A DNA stretch of 64,000 nt from Pseudorhodoferax sp. Leaf265 (lineage in GTDB: Bacteria > Pseudomonadota > Gammaproteobacteria > Burkholderiales > Burkholderiaceae_C): the NCBI RefSeq assembly GCF_001422365.1, contig NZ_LMMT01000040.1:186789-250788 (forward strand). The letters run 5' to 3'. The notes beneath the pieces were generated by a model. That model worked only from the letters and a program-made list of their open reading frames with translations. It was not told the origin of the DNA and ran no database searches. Shown piece after piece: positions 8,987 to 17,942 of the stretch. The translations under genes and the position numbers were made by a program. Numbering within the stretch: position 1 is the stretch's first letter; every line of letters starts with the position of its first letter.

Positions 8987-10806
8987 GCACCAGCGCCCCG
9001 CTGACGCCGCTGCTGCCGCGCTGGCGCAGCCTGTCGCTGCAGCTCGTTCCCACCGAGGTCGAGGCCGAGCAGCTCGAACGCATGGTCCGCACCACGCCGA
9101 GGTCCTGGCTGCTGAGCACCATGGCCGCGCTGATCTGCTACCTGCAGTACGCCGACCACCCCGCGGGCGGCGCCGTGCGCTGGTGGTTCGCAGCCTACGC
9201 GGTGCTGGTGGCGGTGCGCCTGACGCTCTGGGCCGCCTGGATGCACCGGCGCACGCAGATCGCCTTCTGGGTGTTGCCGGCGCTGGCCACCACGCTGGCC
9301 ATGGGTGCGCTCTGGGGGATGCTGTGCATCCTGCTGGACGTGCAGGGCAGCCCGCAGGCCGAGGCCATCCTGCACATCACACTGGCCTGCGTGGCGCTGG
9401 GCGGCACCGCGCGCATGGCCTGCTTCGACCGCGCGCTGTTCGGCTATGTGGTGCTGATCCTCGGGCCCACGGTGGTGCGCGACCTGCTGATCGGGGGCGG
9501 CTACCACTGGCTGATGGCCCTTCTGCTGTTCCTGATCGGCGTCTACGGCCTGCTCAATTGCGCCAGCATCTCGCGCGCGCTGCGCGAGGTGCAAACCCAG
9601 CGCAAGCGCAACGCCGAGCTGGTGGAGCAACTGCGCCAGGAAGCCGAACGCAGCGCCGCGGCGCACCAGCAGGTGGTGCAGGCCGGCGAAGCCAAGACGC
9701 GCTTCTTCGCCGCCGCCAACCATGACCTGCGCCAGCCGCTGCACGCCATGGGCCTGTTGGTGCACACACTGCGCACGCCGAACACGGGCGCCGCGCCGCT
9801 GCCCGACATGGCCGGGCGCCTGGCCGACTGCGTGGACGGCATGACGCTGGTGATCGATGGCCTGCTCGACATGAGCCGCATGGACGCGGGCGAGATGGCG
9901 CCGCAGTGGTCGGTGTTCGCGCTCGACGAACTGGTGCGCGAATGCTGCGCGCCGCTGCGCATCGTGGCGCAGGCCCAGGGCCTGGCGTTCACCACCGAGA
10001 CCGTGCCGGTGAGCGTGCGCAGCGACCGCGTGCTGCTGGCGCGGTTGCTGGCCAACCTGGTCTCCAATGCCATCCGCTACACCCACACGGGCGCGGTGCG
10101 CGTGGTGACGCGGGTGGACGGCGGACAGGTGCGCCTGGCGGTGGAAGACACCGGCATCGGCATCGCGCCGGAGCACCTTCCCAGGATCTTCGATGCGTTC
10201 TACCAGGTCGGCAATCCTGGCCGGGACCGCCGACTCGGCCTCGGGCTGGGCCTGTCGACGGTGCAGCGCATCGGTGCGCTGCTGTCGCTGGACCTGGCCG
10301 TGCGCTCGCAGCCGGACCAGGGCAGCGTCTTCGCGCTGACGCTGTCGCTGGCCGCCTCGGAGACGGAAGACAGCGGCGGCGTCGCCAGTGCGGACGCGCC
10401 ATCGCTGCTGCGCGGACGGCGCGTGCTGGTGGTGGACGACGACGCGGATTCACGCGACGCCATGGTCCACCTGTTGGCCTCGTGGGCCTGCGCAGCGCGC
10501 GGCGCGGCCAGCGCGCCAGATGGTGCCGGCATGCTGGCTGAAGGTTTCATGCCCGATGCCCTGGTGGTCGACCTGCGCCTGGCCGAAGGCGCCAGCGGCA
10601 TCGACGCCGTACAGGCCCTGCGGGCCACCGCCGGCCGGCTGCTGCCTGCGCTCATCGTGACCGGCGATGCCGGCAGCGAGCATCTGGAGCGCGCGCGGGC
10701 GGCGGGCCTGCAGGTCTGCGTCAAGCCGGTGCGCCCGGTGCAGCTGCGCGCCTTCCTGGGCCAGGCCTTCGCGGACGGGACCGGCCAGGCAGCGGTCAGC
10801 GCTTGA
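8983..10806 (+). CDS. Membrane hybrid sensor histidine kinase
   Basis: A 607-residue kinase. Residues about 40-200 hold five to six hydrophobic segments, followed by a short coiled linker, a HisKA domain with the phospho-acceptor His247 in NHDLRQPLHAMG, an ATPase domain (N-box Asn362, DTGIGIAPEHLPRIF, GLGLGLS) and a C-terminal receiver with RRVLVVDDDADS and Asp530. No ATG lies near the N-terminus; the GTG at 8983 overlaps the response regulator stop and gives a full-length protein. The NHDLRQPLHAMGLL form is typical of this membrane-integral sensor class. The stimulus is unknown. The end overlaps the convergent lipoprotein gene by about 11 bases. Confidence 0.9.
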   Translation: MSTSAPLTPLLPRWRSLSLQLVPTEVEAEQLERMVRTTPRSWLLSTMAALICYLQYADHPAGGAVRWWFAAYAVLVAVRLTLWAAWMHRRTQIAFWVLPALATTLAMGALWGMLCILLDVQGSPQAEAILHITLACVALGGTARMACFDRALFGYVVLILGPTVVRDLLIGGGYHWLMALLLFLIGVYGLLNCASISRALREVQTQRKRNAELVEQLRQEAERSAAAHQQVVQAGEAKTRFFAAANHDLRQPLHAMGLLVHTLRTPNTGAAPLPDMAGRLADCVDGMTLVIDGLLDMSRMDAGEMAPQWSVFALDELVRECCAPLRIVAQAQGLAFTTETVPVSVRSDRVLLARLLANLVSNAIRYTHTGAVRVVTRVDGGQVRLAVEDTGIGIAPEHLPRIFDAFYQVGNPGRDRRLGLGLGLSTVQRIGALLSLDLAVRSQPDQGSVFALTLSLAASETEDSGGVASADAPSLLRGRRVLVVDDDADSRDAMVHLLASWACAARGAASAPDGAGMLAEGFMPDALVVDLRLAEGASGIDAVQALRATAGRLLPALIVTGDAGSEHLERARAAGLQVCVKPVRPVQLRAFLGQAFADGTGQAAVSA

Positions 10807-11617
10807 CGTAGCAGACGCCGTCGGGCGTCACATTGATCGACTGCAGCACTGCGCCGGCGTTGGCGAACAGGCTCGGGTTCTGGTCGCCGATCACGCACAG
10901 CTCGGTGGCGCTGGTCTTCGACCAGACCATGTGGTTCACGATGCCGGTGACCAGCGCCATGCGGGTCCAGTGCGCCGCGATACCGGCGGCCGACTGCGCG
11001 GACGTGATCTCGCCCTGGCCGATGGTGGTGGGCGGCAACGGTGCGCCCGTGCCCGTGCAATCGGCCGAGCCGTACTGCACCAGGCCGCTGCCCCAGGTGA
11101 AGCCGGTGTCGGAGGTCGGCGTCACGCGCACCAGCGTGCGTGCCGAGCTGGCCGCCCCGAGCCGCGTGCAGCGGCGCAGTTCCCAGTCGCCGGCCAGCGC
11201 CTGCACGCCGCCGGCCAGGGCCGCGCTGCAGGTGACGGTGACATCGCTGACATCCGCAGACGCCGTACCGCTGCCATTGGCGACGGCGCATTGCTGGCCT
11301 GCGGGCGGGGTCTTGACCGTGACGGCATAGGCCGCACCCGCGCCCACGGCCGTTGCGAACACCAGGCTGCCGTTGGCGCCCACGCTGAGATCGTCGCCGC
11401 CGTTGTTCTGCAGCACCAGCGTCTTGCCGCTGTCCAGGCCCGTGACGGTGGCGGAGATCTTGAACCCGGCCGCGCCGGCGGGATCGTCGTCGTCGCCGCC
11501 GCCGCCGCAAGCGGCCAGCACGAGCGGCAACGCGGCAAGCAGCAGGCAGGAGCGGCGTGCGGAAAAGTGTGCGAGAAGGCGTGCGGAATGCACGGGCGGA
11601 TGCGGGAGGCGGGCCAT
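10796..11617 (-). CDS. Unknown secreted lipoprotein
   Basis: A 273-residue protein with a signal peptide ending in a lipobox (PLVLAAC), so it should be lipid-anchored. The anchor Cys is followed by a run of glycines and aspartates (GGGGDDDDP); an Asp just after the Cys region may affect sorting. The next 100 or so residues resemble the short beta domain often following such anchors in Burkholderiales proteins (ATVTGLDSGKTLVLQNNGGDDL, ending TVTC). The remaining part (WELRRCTRLG to VCYVKR) is unfamiliar and has several cysteines. The start at 11615-11617 has AGGA about eight bases upstream. It is monocistronic. Confidence 0.8.
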   Translation of the reverse strand: MARLPHPPVHSARLLAHFSARRSCLLLAALPLVLAACGGGGDDDDPAGAAGFKISATVTGLDSGKTLVLQNNGGDDLSVGANGSLVFATAVGAGAAYAVTVKTPPAGQQCAVANGSGTASADVSDVTVTCSAALAGGVQALAGDWELRRCTRLGAASSARTLVRVTPTSDTGFTWGSGLVQYGSADCTGTGAPLPPTTIGQGEITSAQSAAGIAAHWTRMALVTGIVNHMVWSKTSATELCVIGDQNPSLFANAGAVLQSINVTPDGVCYVKR

Positions 11618-11758
11618 GGAATGTTCCTGTCGGTAGATGCGGAGTTGAGATGTCGCAATTGCTACCGGCATGGTGGCCTGGTGCGCTCCGTGCGGGAACA
11701 GCACCTTCGGGCAGGTGTGGCGCCGCACACCCTGCCCGCCTCTTTCCTCAGGACCGCG

Positions 11759-13174
11759 TCAGGGCCGGCTCAAGGGTGTCGGCTGCGTCAGCACCTCGGG
11801 CCGCAGGATCTCGTCGAGCTGCTGCTTGGTCAGCAGCCCCTTGGCCAGCACGATGGCGTAGACGCTGCCGCCCGTGGCGTGCGCCTCCTGCGCCACGGCC
11901 GTGGCGTTGGCGTAGCCGATGTAGGGGTTCAGTGCGGTGACGATGCCGATGGAGTTGGCGACCAGACCGCGCAGGTGCTCGGCATTGGCCGTGATGCCGT
12001 CCACGCAGCGCGAGGACAGCGTGAGGCAGGCGCTGCGCAGGTGCGCCACGCTCTTGAACAGGCTGTGCGCGATGATGGGTTCAAAAGCGTTGAGCTGCAG
12101 CTGACCGGCCTCGGCCGCGAAGCTGACCGTGATGTCGTTGCCGATCACCTCGAACGCGACCTGGTTCACCACCTCCGGGATCACCGGGTTGACCTTGCCC
12201 GGCATGATGCTGGAGCCGGCCTGCATGGGCGGCAGGTTGATCTCGTTGAAGCCGGCGCGCGGCCCGCTGGACAGGAGGCGCAGGTCGTTGCAGATCTTGG
12301 ACAGCTTGACCGCCACGCGCTTGAGCACGCCCGACAGCTGCACGAAGGCGCCGCAGTCCTGCGTGGCCTCGATCAGGTTGGGCGCGGTGACCAGCGGGAT
12401 GCCCGTGATGCGCTGCAGGTGCTTCAAGACCAGCGGCGCGTAGTCGGGGTGCGCCGTGATGCCGGTGCCGATGGCGGTGGCGCCCATGTTGATCTCGCAG
12501 ATCAGCAGCACGGCCTCGCGCAGGCGCTGCTGGTCTTCCTCGAGCATCACCGCATAGGTGCCGAACTCCTGGCCCAGCGTCATGGGCACGGCGTCCTGCA
12601 ACTGGGTGCGGCCCATCTTGAGGATGTCCTTGAACTCGTCGGCCTTGCGCGCGAAGGACTGGCGCAGCACCTCCATGGCATCGACCAGCCCGGCGATGCC
12701 GAACCAGGTGGCGATCTTGAGCGACGAGGGGTAGACGTCGTTGGTGCTCTGGCCGATGTTGACCTGCTCGTTCGGGTGCAGGTGCTGGTATTGGCCCTTG
12801 GCATGGCCCAGCAGCTCCAGCGCGCGGTTGGCGATGACCTCGTTGGCGTTCATGTTGGTCGAGGTGCCGGCACCGCCCTGGATCACGTCGACGACGAACT
12901 GCTCGTGCAGCTTGCCGGCCAGCAGCTCGTCGCAGGCGGCCGAGATGGCATTGCAGCGCTTCTCGTCGAGCAGGCCCAGTTCGTGGTTGGCATGGGCGGC
13001 GGCCTGCTTGACACAGGCCAGGGCCTTGATGAGTTCGGGATAGATGGAGATCGCGGTTCCGGTGATCGGGAAGTTCTCGACGGCGCGCAGCGTGTGCACG
13101 CCGTAGTAGACCTCGGCCGGCACCTCACGATCGCCCAACAGGTCGTGCTCGATGCGGAAGGCGGGGCTGCTCAT
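11759..13174 (-). CDS. aspA: Aspartate ammonia-lyase
   Basis: A 471-residue member of the fumarase/aspartase family: RIEHDLLGDREVP near the N-terminus, STNDVYPSS in the middle and the signature GSSIMPGKVNP. It fits aspartase rather than fumarase class II in length and N-terminus. It converts L-aspartate reversibly to fumarate and ammonium in the cytoplasm. The ATG has AGGAGA seven bases upstream. It stands alone between the lipoprotein and the MocR-type regulator; the dicarboxylate carrier and the amino-acid-type binding protein at 17.9-20.2 kb could supply or use related C4 compounds (inference). Confidence 0.94.
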   Translation of the reverse strand: MSSPAFRIEHDLLGDREVPAEVYYGVHTLRAVENFPITGTAISIYPELIKALACVKQAAAHANHELGLLDEKRCNAISAACDELLAGKLHEQFVVDVIQGGAGTSTNMNANEVIANRALELLGHAKGQYQHLHPNEQVNIGQSTNDVYPSSLKIATWFGIAGLVDAMEVLRQSFARKADEFKDILKMGRTQLQDAVPMTLGQEFGTYAVMLEEDQQRLREAVLLICEINMGATAIGTGITAHPDYAPLVLKHLQRITGIPLVTAPNLIEATQDCGAFVQLSGVLKRVAVKLSKICNDLRLLSSGPRAGFNEINLPPMQAGSSIMPGKVNPVIPEVVNQVAFEVIGNDITVSFAAEAGQLQLNAFEPIIAHSLFKSVAHLRSACLTLSSRCVDGITANAEHLRGLVANSIGIVTALNPYIGYANATAVAQEAHATGGSVYAIVLAKGLLTKQQLDEILRPEVLTQPTPLSRP

Positions 13175-13260
13175 CTGGGTCTCCTTGGGTGGTGGTGGCG
13201 GCAGTGTAGGAGAGCGCCTACGGCCATGGCATGCCGAGTTTGCATGCCGACCTGCCGGCC

Positions 13261-14751
13261 TCAGGCATGCCGCTCGAGCACGGCCGCGAGCCGGTCAAAG
13301 CCGGCGCGGATCTCGGGTTCGGTCACGGCGCCGTAACCCAGCACCAGGCCCTTGTGGGCTGCGGGGCGGTGCAGGCTGTACATCGACAGCGGCCGCGTCA
13401 TCACGCCAGCGGCCAGGGCTTCGTCCGCCACGGCGGCGTCATCGGCCGCGTCGGGCAGGCCCAGCACCAGGTGGAGCCCGGCATCGCTGCCCAGCAAGGG
13501 CAAACGCGTTCCGAAGCGCGCCGTGACGGCCTCGATCAACGCGGCCCGGCGCGCTGCATAGACGCCGCGCATGCGCCGGATGTGGCGCGCGTAGTGGCCT
13601 TCGCGCAGGAAGCGCGCCAACACCACCTGCTGCAGCGTCTGGCCCTCGCGGTAGAGCTCGTTGAGGGCCCGCGAGAAGCTCTCCACCAGGTCGCGCGGCA
13701 GCACCAGGTAGGCCAGCCGCAGCGAGGGATACAGCGTCTTGGAGAAGGTGCCCAGGTAGAGCACGCGGCCCTGCTCGTCCAGGCCCTGCAGCGCCGGCAG
13801 CGGCCGGGCGGCGAAGCGGAACTCGCTGTCGTAGTCGTCTTCGACGATCCAGACACGGTGGCGCGCCGCGTAGTCCAGCAGCTGGCGGCGCCGGCCGTGG
13901 CTCATGAGCACGCCGGTGGGGTACTGGTGGGCCGGCGAGACGAACATCAGCCGCGGCGGCTTCTCCAGCTGCTGCGCGCTCGGCGCCAGGCCCTCGGCAT
14001 CCAGGTCCACGGGCTCCAGCGCCAGCCCGGCCGCGCGGAACATGGCGCGCGCGCCCCAGTAGCCCGGGTCTTCGAGCCAGACCCGGTCGCCGTTGTCGGC
14101 CAGCAGATGGGCCACGAGGTGCAGCGCCTGCTGCGTGCCGCTGGTCACCACCACCTGCGTGGCATCGCAGGCCACGCCGCGCGTGCCGCCCAGGTAGTCG
14201 GCGATGGCCTCGCGCAGGGCCGGGTGGCCGGCGCCCGTGGCGTAGCTCAGGTGGGCCGGCTGCACCTCGCGCCAGGCCTGGCTCTGCAGGCGGCTCCAGA
14301 CCTTGGCGGGGAACATGCGCACCTCGGGCACACCGGGCGTGAACGCGCCCCATTGCATGGGGCTGGCCAGCGCGCCCTGCACCAGGTCGGCACCGCGCTG
14401 CGAGAGCGGCGAGGCGGCGACACCGCCGCCGCGCGGCGCGGCGCGCACACGGCCGACGAAGCCTGGCGCGGCCTCGGCCACATAGGTGCCGCGGCCCACG
14501 CCGGCCTGCGCCAGGCCTTCCAGCACGAGCTGCTCGTAGACCTGCACGACGGTGTTGCGCGCAATGCCCAGGGCCTCGGCCATGGCCCGCGTGGGCGGCA
14601 GCTTGTGCCCGGCGGGCAGCGTGGACTGCCGGATGCCGCCCTGCAGGATGCGGTACAGCTGCTGGTGGTTGTACTCGCCGTTGCCGGGCGCGAACTGCTG
14701 CAGCACGAAGTCTGGCAGCGCCTGCGCCTCCTGGCCTGAAATTGGCTCCAT
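13261..14751 (-). CDS. MocR/GabR-type regulator with aminotransferase domain
   Basis: A 496-residue protein with an N-terminal GntR winged helix (YRILQGGIRQSTLPAGHKLPPTRAMAEALGIARNTV, residues about 30-95) fused to a fold-type I aminotransferase-like domain. The PLP motifs are present, including the Schiff-base Lys in GTFSKTLYPSLRLAY. GabR-type regulators use PLP and GABA to activate gabTD. Here the gene is divergent from gabT with 96 bases between the start codons, so that role is strongly suggested. PdxR (pyridoxal metabolism) is the main alternative in the family and is less likely because gabTD are adjacent. Confidence 0.9.
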   Translation of the reverse strand: MEPISGQEAQALPDFVLQQFAPGNGEYNHQQLYRILQGGIRQSTLPAGHKLPPTRAMAEALGIARNTVVQVYEQLVLEGLAQAGVGRGTYVAEAAPGFVGRVRAAPRGGGVAASPLSQRGADLVQGALASPMQWGAFTPGVPEVRMFPAKVWSRLQSQAWREVQPAHLSYATGAGHPALREAIADYLGGTRGVACDATQVVVTSGTQQALHLVAHLLADNGDRVWLEDPGYWGARAMFRAAGLALEPVDLDAEGLAPSAQQLEKPPRLMFVSPAHQYPTGVLMSHGRRRQLLDYAARHRVWIVEDDYDSEFRFAARPLPALQGLDEQGRVLYLGTFSKTLYPSLRLAYLVLPRDLVESFSRALNELYREGQTLQQVVLARFLREGHYARHIRRMRGVYAARRAALIEAVTARFGTRLPLLGSDAGLHLVLGLPDAADDAAVADEALAAGVMTRPLSMYSLHRPAAHKGLVLGYGAVTEPEIRAGFDRLAAVLERHA

Positions 14752-14787
14752 CGGATATGAATAAATTGGTTCTTTTGTTGGAATCAA
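14739..14787. promoter_or_regulatory. Candidate MocR/GabR operator region
   Basis: An AT-rich stretch between the divergent regulator and gabT. AAATTGGCTC at 14739-14748 and AAATTGGTTC at 14763-14772 are direct repeats with 9 of 10 matches, 24 bases apart, the first covering the regulator's start codon. TTGGTTC at 14766-14772 also forms an inverted repeat with GAATCAA at 14781-14787 (one mismatch). Direct repeats around the divergent promoter are the usual binding pattern of GabR-like proteins, giving autorepression and gabT activation. Which element is used cannot be told from sequence alone. Confidence 0.5.
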
Positions 14788-14847
14788 TGTATTCGTAGAC
14801 TGCGCCCGTGTCCAGCCAACCCGGGCCTTGCAGGCCAGCATCCCGTC

Positions 14848-16131
14848 ATGACCACCGCCCTTGAAACCAGCACCAACCAGCAGATCGACGCGCGCCGCGT
14901 CGCCGCCACGCCGCGCGGCGTGGGCATCGGCTTCCAGATCTACGCCGAACGCGCCGAGAACGCGCAGATCTGGGATGTGGAGGGCCGCCGCTACATCGAC
15001 TTCGGTTCCGGCATCGCGGTGCTCAACACCGGCCACCGCCATCCGCGCGTGATGCAGGCCGTGAAGGACCAGCTCGAGCATTTCACGCACACGGCCTACC
15101 AGGTCGTGCCATACGAGAGTTCGGTCGCGCTCGCGGAACGCCTGAACGCGCTGACGCCAGGCCAGCACGCCAAGAAGACGGCCTTCTTCACCACCGGCGC
15201 CGAAGCCGTGGAGAACGCCATCAAGATCGCGCGCGCCCACACGCGCCGCCCCGGCGTCATCGCCTTGAGCGGCGCCTTCCATGGCCGCACCTTCATGGGC
15301 ATGGCACTGACCGGCAAGGTCGTGCCCTACAAGACCGGCTTCGGCCCCTTCCCGGGCAGCATCTACCACGTGCCGGCGCCCGTTGCACTGCACGGCACCA
15401 CGGTCAAGCAGTCGCTGGCCGCGCTGGCGCAACTGTTCAAGGCCGACATCGATCCCGAGCAGGTGGCCGCCATCATCGTGGAGCCGGTGCAGGGCGAAGG
15501 CGGCTTCTACGTGCAGCCGCCCGAATTCATGCGGGCGCTGCGCGAGGTCTGCGACCGCCACGGCATCGTGCTGATCGCCGACGAGATCCAGACCGGCTTC
15601 GGCCGCACCGGCAAGCTGTTCGCGATGGAACACTACGACGTGCTGCCGGACCTCATGACCGTGGCCAAGAGCCTGGCTGGCGGCCTGCCGCTGTCGGGCG
15701 TGGTCGGCCGTGCCGAGATCATGGACACGCCGGCCCCCGGCGGCCTGGGCGGCACCTACGCCGGCAATGCGCTGGCCATCGCGGCGGCCCATGCCGTGCT
15801 GGACGTGATCGCCGACGAGCAGCTCAGTGCCCGCGCCGAGCGCCTGGGCCAGCATCTGAAGTCACGCCTGAACGCCCTGCGCAAGACCGTGCCGCAGATC
15901 AGCGACGTGCGCGGCCTGGGCGCCATGGTGGCCATGGAGTTCGCGCAGCCCGACGGCACGCCCGATGCAGCCTTCACCAAGCAGGTGCAGGAGCGTGCCC
16001 GCGATGCCGGCTTGCTGCTGCTGACCTGCGGCGTGCACGCCAACGTGATCCGCTTCCTGTTCCCGCTCACCATCGAAGATGCGCTGCTGGACGAAGGCCT
16101 GGACATCCTGGCCGCGGCCCTGAAGGCCTGA
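14848..16131 (+). CDS. gabT: 4-aminobutyrate aminotransferase
   Basis: A 427-residue class III aminotransferase converting GABA plus 2-oxoglutarate to succinate semialdehyde and glutamate. Visible features are [16 protein letters not shown], the FHGRT motif, the acidic PLP-ring contact in [14 protein letters not shown], and the Schiff-base Lys274 in [12 protein letters not shown]. Length equals E. coli GabT. It is followed after 16 bases by gabD and faces the GabR-like regulator, which makes the assignment firm. No strong Shine-Dalgarno sequence precedes the ATG. Confidence 0.95.
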   Translation: MTTALETSTNQQIDARRVAATPRGVGIGFQIYAERAENAQIWDVEGRRYIDFGSGIAVLNTGHRHPRVMQAVKDQLEHFTHTAYQVVPYESSVALAERLNALTPGQHAKKTAFFTTGAEAVENAIKIARAHTRRPGVIALSGAFHGRTFMGMALTGKVVPYKTGFGPFPGSIYHVPAPVALHGTTVKQSLAALAQLFKADIDPEQVAAIIVEPVQGEGGFYVQPPEFMRALREVCDRHGIVLIADEIQTGFGRTGKLFAMEHYDVLPDLMTVAKSLAGGLPLSGVVGRAEIMDTPAPGGLGGTYAGNALAIAAAHAVLDVIADEQLSARAERLGQHLKSRLNALRKTVPQISDVRGLGAMVAMEFAQPDGTPDAAFTKQVQERARDAGLLLLTCGVHANVIRFLFPLTIEDALLDEGLDILAAALKA

Positions 16132-16147
16132 CGCAAAGGACGCGACC

Positions 16148-17608
16148 ATGCTGCAGCTCAAAGACCCCAGCCTGCTGCGCCAGCAGGCCTTCATCGCCGG
16201 AGAATGGAAGGACGCCGACAGCGGCAAGACCACGCCGGTGGTCAACCCCGCCAACGGCAAGACCATCGGCACCATCCCCATGTGCGGCACGGCCGAGACC
16301 GAGCGCGCGATCGCCGTTGCGGCGGTGGCCCAGCGCGCCTGGCGCGAGGTGCCGGCCAAGGAGCGCGCCGCCGTGTTGCGCAGGCTCAACGACCTCATGC
16401 TGGCCAACCAGGACGACCTGGCGCAGATCATGACCACCGAGCAGGGCAAGCCGCTGGCCGAGGCCAAGGGCGAGATCGTCTATGCGGCCTCGTTCATCGA
16501 CTGGTTCGCCGAAGAGGCACGCCGTGTCTATGGCGACACCATCCCGGCCACCAGCGGCGACAAGCGCATCCTCGCGCTCAAGCAGCCCATCGGTGTCACG
16601 GCCGCCATCACGCCCTGGAACTTCCCGACCGCCATGCTCACGCGCAAGGCCGGTCCGGCGCTGGCGGCTGGCTGCTCCATGGTGGTCAAGCCGGCCACGC
16701 AGACGCCCTACTCGGCGCTGGCCTTCGCCGAACTGGCGGCGCGCGCCGGTGTGCCCAAGGGCTTGCTGTCGGTGCTGACCGGCTCGGCGTCCGAGATCGG
16801 CGGCGAGATGACGCGCAGCCCGGTGGTGCGCAAGCTGACCTTCACGGGCTCGACCGAGGTGGGCCGCACGCTGATGCGCCAGTCGGCCGACACCATCAAG
16901 AAGCTCTCGCTGGAGCTGGGCGGCAATGCGCCCTTCATCGTGTTCGACGATGCCGACATCGACGCCGCTGTCGAGGGCGCGATGGTCTCCAAGTACCGCA
17001 ACACCGGCCAGACCTGCGTCTGCGCCAACCGCCTGTACGTGCAGCGCGGCGTGCTGGAGCAGTTCACGCAGAAGCTCGTGGCCAAGGTGCAGGCGCTGAA
17101 GGTCGGCAACGGCCTGGAAGCTGGCGTGACCCAAGGCCCGCTGATCGACGCCAAGGCCGTGGCCAAGATCGAGGAGCACGTGGCCGATGCCGTGGCCAAG
17201 GGTGGTCGGGTGCTGACCGGTGGCAAGCGCCATGCGCTGGGTGGCCAGTTCTACGAACCCACCGTGGTCGGCAATGCCACGGCCGAGATGCTGTTCGCCA
17301 AGGAAGAGACCTTCGGCCCGCTGGCGCCGATCTTCGCCTTCGACAGCGAGGAGGAGGTCATCGCCCAGGCCAACGACACCGAGTTCGGCCTGGCCGCCTA
17401 CTTCTACAGCCGCGACATCGGCCGCATCATGCGCGTGGCCGAACGGCTGGAGTCGGGCATGGTGGGCGTGAACACCGGGCTGATCTCCACTGCGGAGGCG
17501 CCCTTCGGCGGCGTCAAGCAATCCGGCCTGGGCCGCGAGGGCTCCAAGTACGGCATCGAGGAGTTCCTCGAGACCAAGTACGTCTGCCTCGGCGGGCTCG
17601 ACAAGTAA
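16148..17608 (+). CDS. gabD: Succinate-semialdehyde dehydrogenase (NADP+)
   Basis: A 486-residue aldehyde dehydrogenase that oxidises succinate semialdehyde to succinate, the second step of GABA catabolism. The catalytic Cys290 lies in GQTCVCANRLYVQ, the GabD form of the active site with two cysteines two residues apart, and the general-base Glu in LELGGNAPFI. The ITPWNFP cofactor motif is present. AAGGA precedes the ATG. It forms an operon with gabT. Confidence 0.95.
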   Translation: MLQLKDPSLLRQQAFIAGEWKDADSGKTTPVVNPANGKTIGTIPMCGTAETERAIAVAAVAQRAWREVPAKERAAVLRRLNDLMLANQDDLAQIMTTEQGKPLAEAKGEIVYAASFIDWFAEEARRVYGDTIPATSGDKRILALKQPIGVTAAITPWNFPTAMLTRKAGPALAAGCSMVVKPATQTPYSALAFAELAARAGVPKGLLSVLTGSASEIGGEMTRSPVVRKLTFTGSTEVGRTLMRQSADTIKKLSLELGGNAPFIVFDDADIDAAVEGAMVSKYRNTGQTCVCANRLYVQRGVLEQFTQKLVAKVQALKVGNGLEAGVTQGPLIDAKAVAKIEEHVADAVAKGGRVLTGGKRHALGGQFYEPTVVGNATAEMLFAKEETFGPLAPIFAFDSEEEVIAQANDTEFGLAAYFYSRDIGRIMRVAERLESGMVGVNTGLISTAEAPFGGVKQSGLGREGSKYGIEEFLETKYVCLGGLDK

Positions 17609-17942
17609 GTTCGCAAACCACGCCGCCGCGCGCGCGATGCGCGGGGCGGCGACGGGCCGTGTCTCCGATTGCTACCGGGCTTGCGCGACAGCCCCGAAGT
17701 CGCGCAGACTACGCTGCGGCCCACCGTTCATCCCCTGTGCGGGCCCGCCTGTCCACCATGTGCCTTCGCGCGCCCTCGCCTCAACTCCGCACCGCCCGCA
17801 CGGCGTCGCGGTAGCGCTCCTGTCCAACACACCGGGAGCACGCACCAGCCACGACGACACCTTCTCCACGCCACCAAGTCCTGCGGGGCCGCCACCCGCA
17901 TCGCGCAGCAAAGAACCAACACAACTTGCACGAAGGCTTTCC
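17609..17942 (+). other. 334-base non-coding gap before dctA
   Basis: No convincing gene. Just after gabD, a GC-rich imperfect hairpin (about 17622-17650, CGCCGCC...GGGGCGGCG) could terminate gabTD but has no T-run. The rest presumably holds the dctA promoter. I looked for a sigma-54 -24/-12 site, as in rhizobial dctA, and did not find one with correct GG-N10-GC spacing. GAAGG before 17943 is the dctA ribosome site. Confidence 0.5.

Noticed and set aside
10796-11617. Trypsin-like or other enzyme identity for the lipoprotein
   Set aside because: No catalytic motif could be seen; only a lipobox and a beta-rich region are supported.
17609-17942. Sigma-54 promoter for dctA
   Set aside because: The best candidate (around GGGCCGTGTCTCCGATTGC) does not have GG and GC at the required ten-base spacing.
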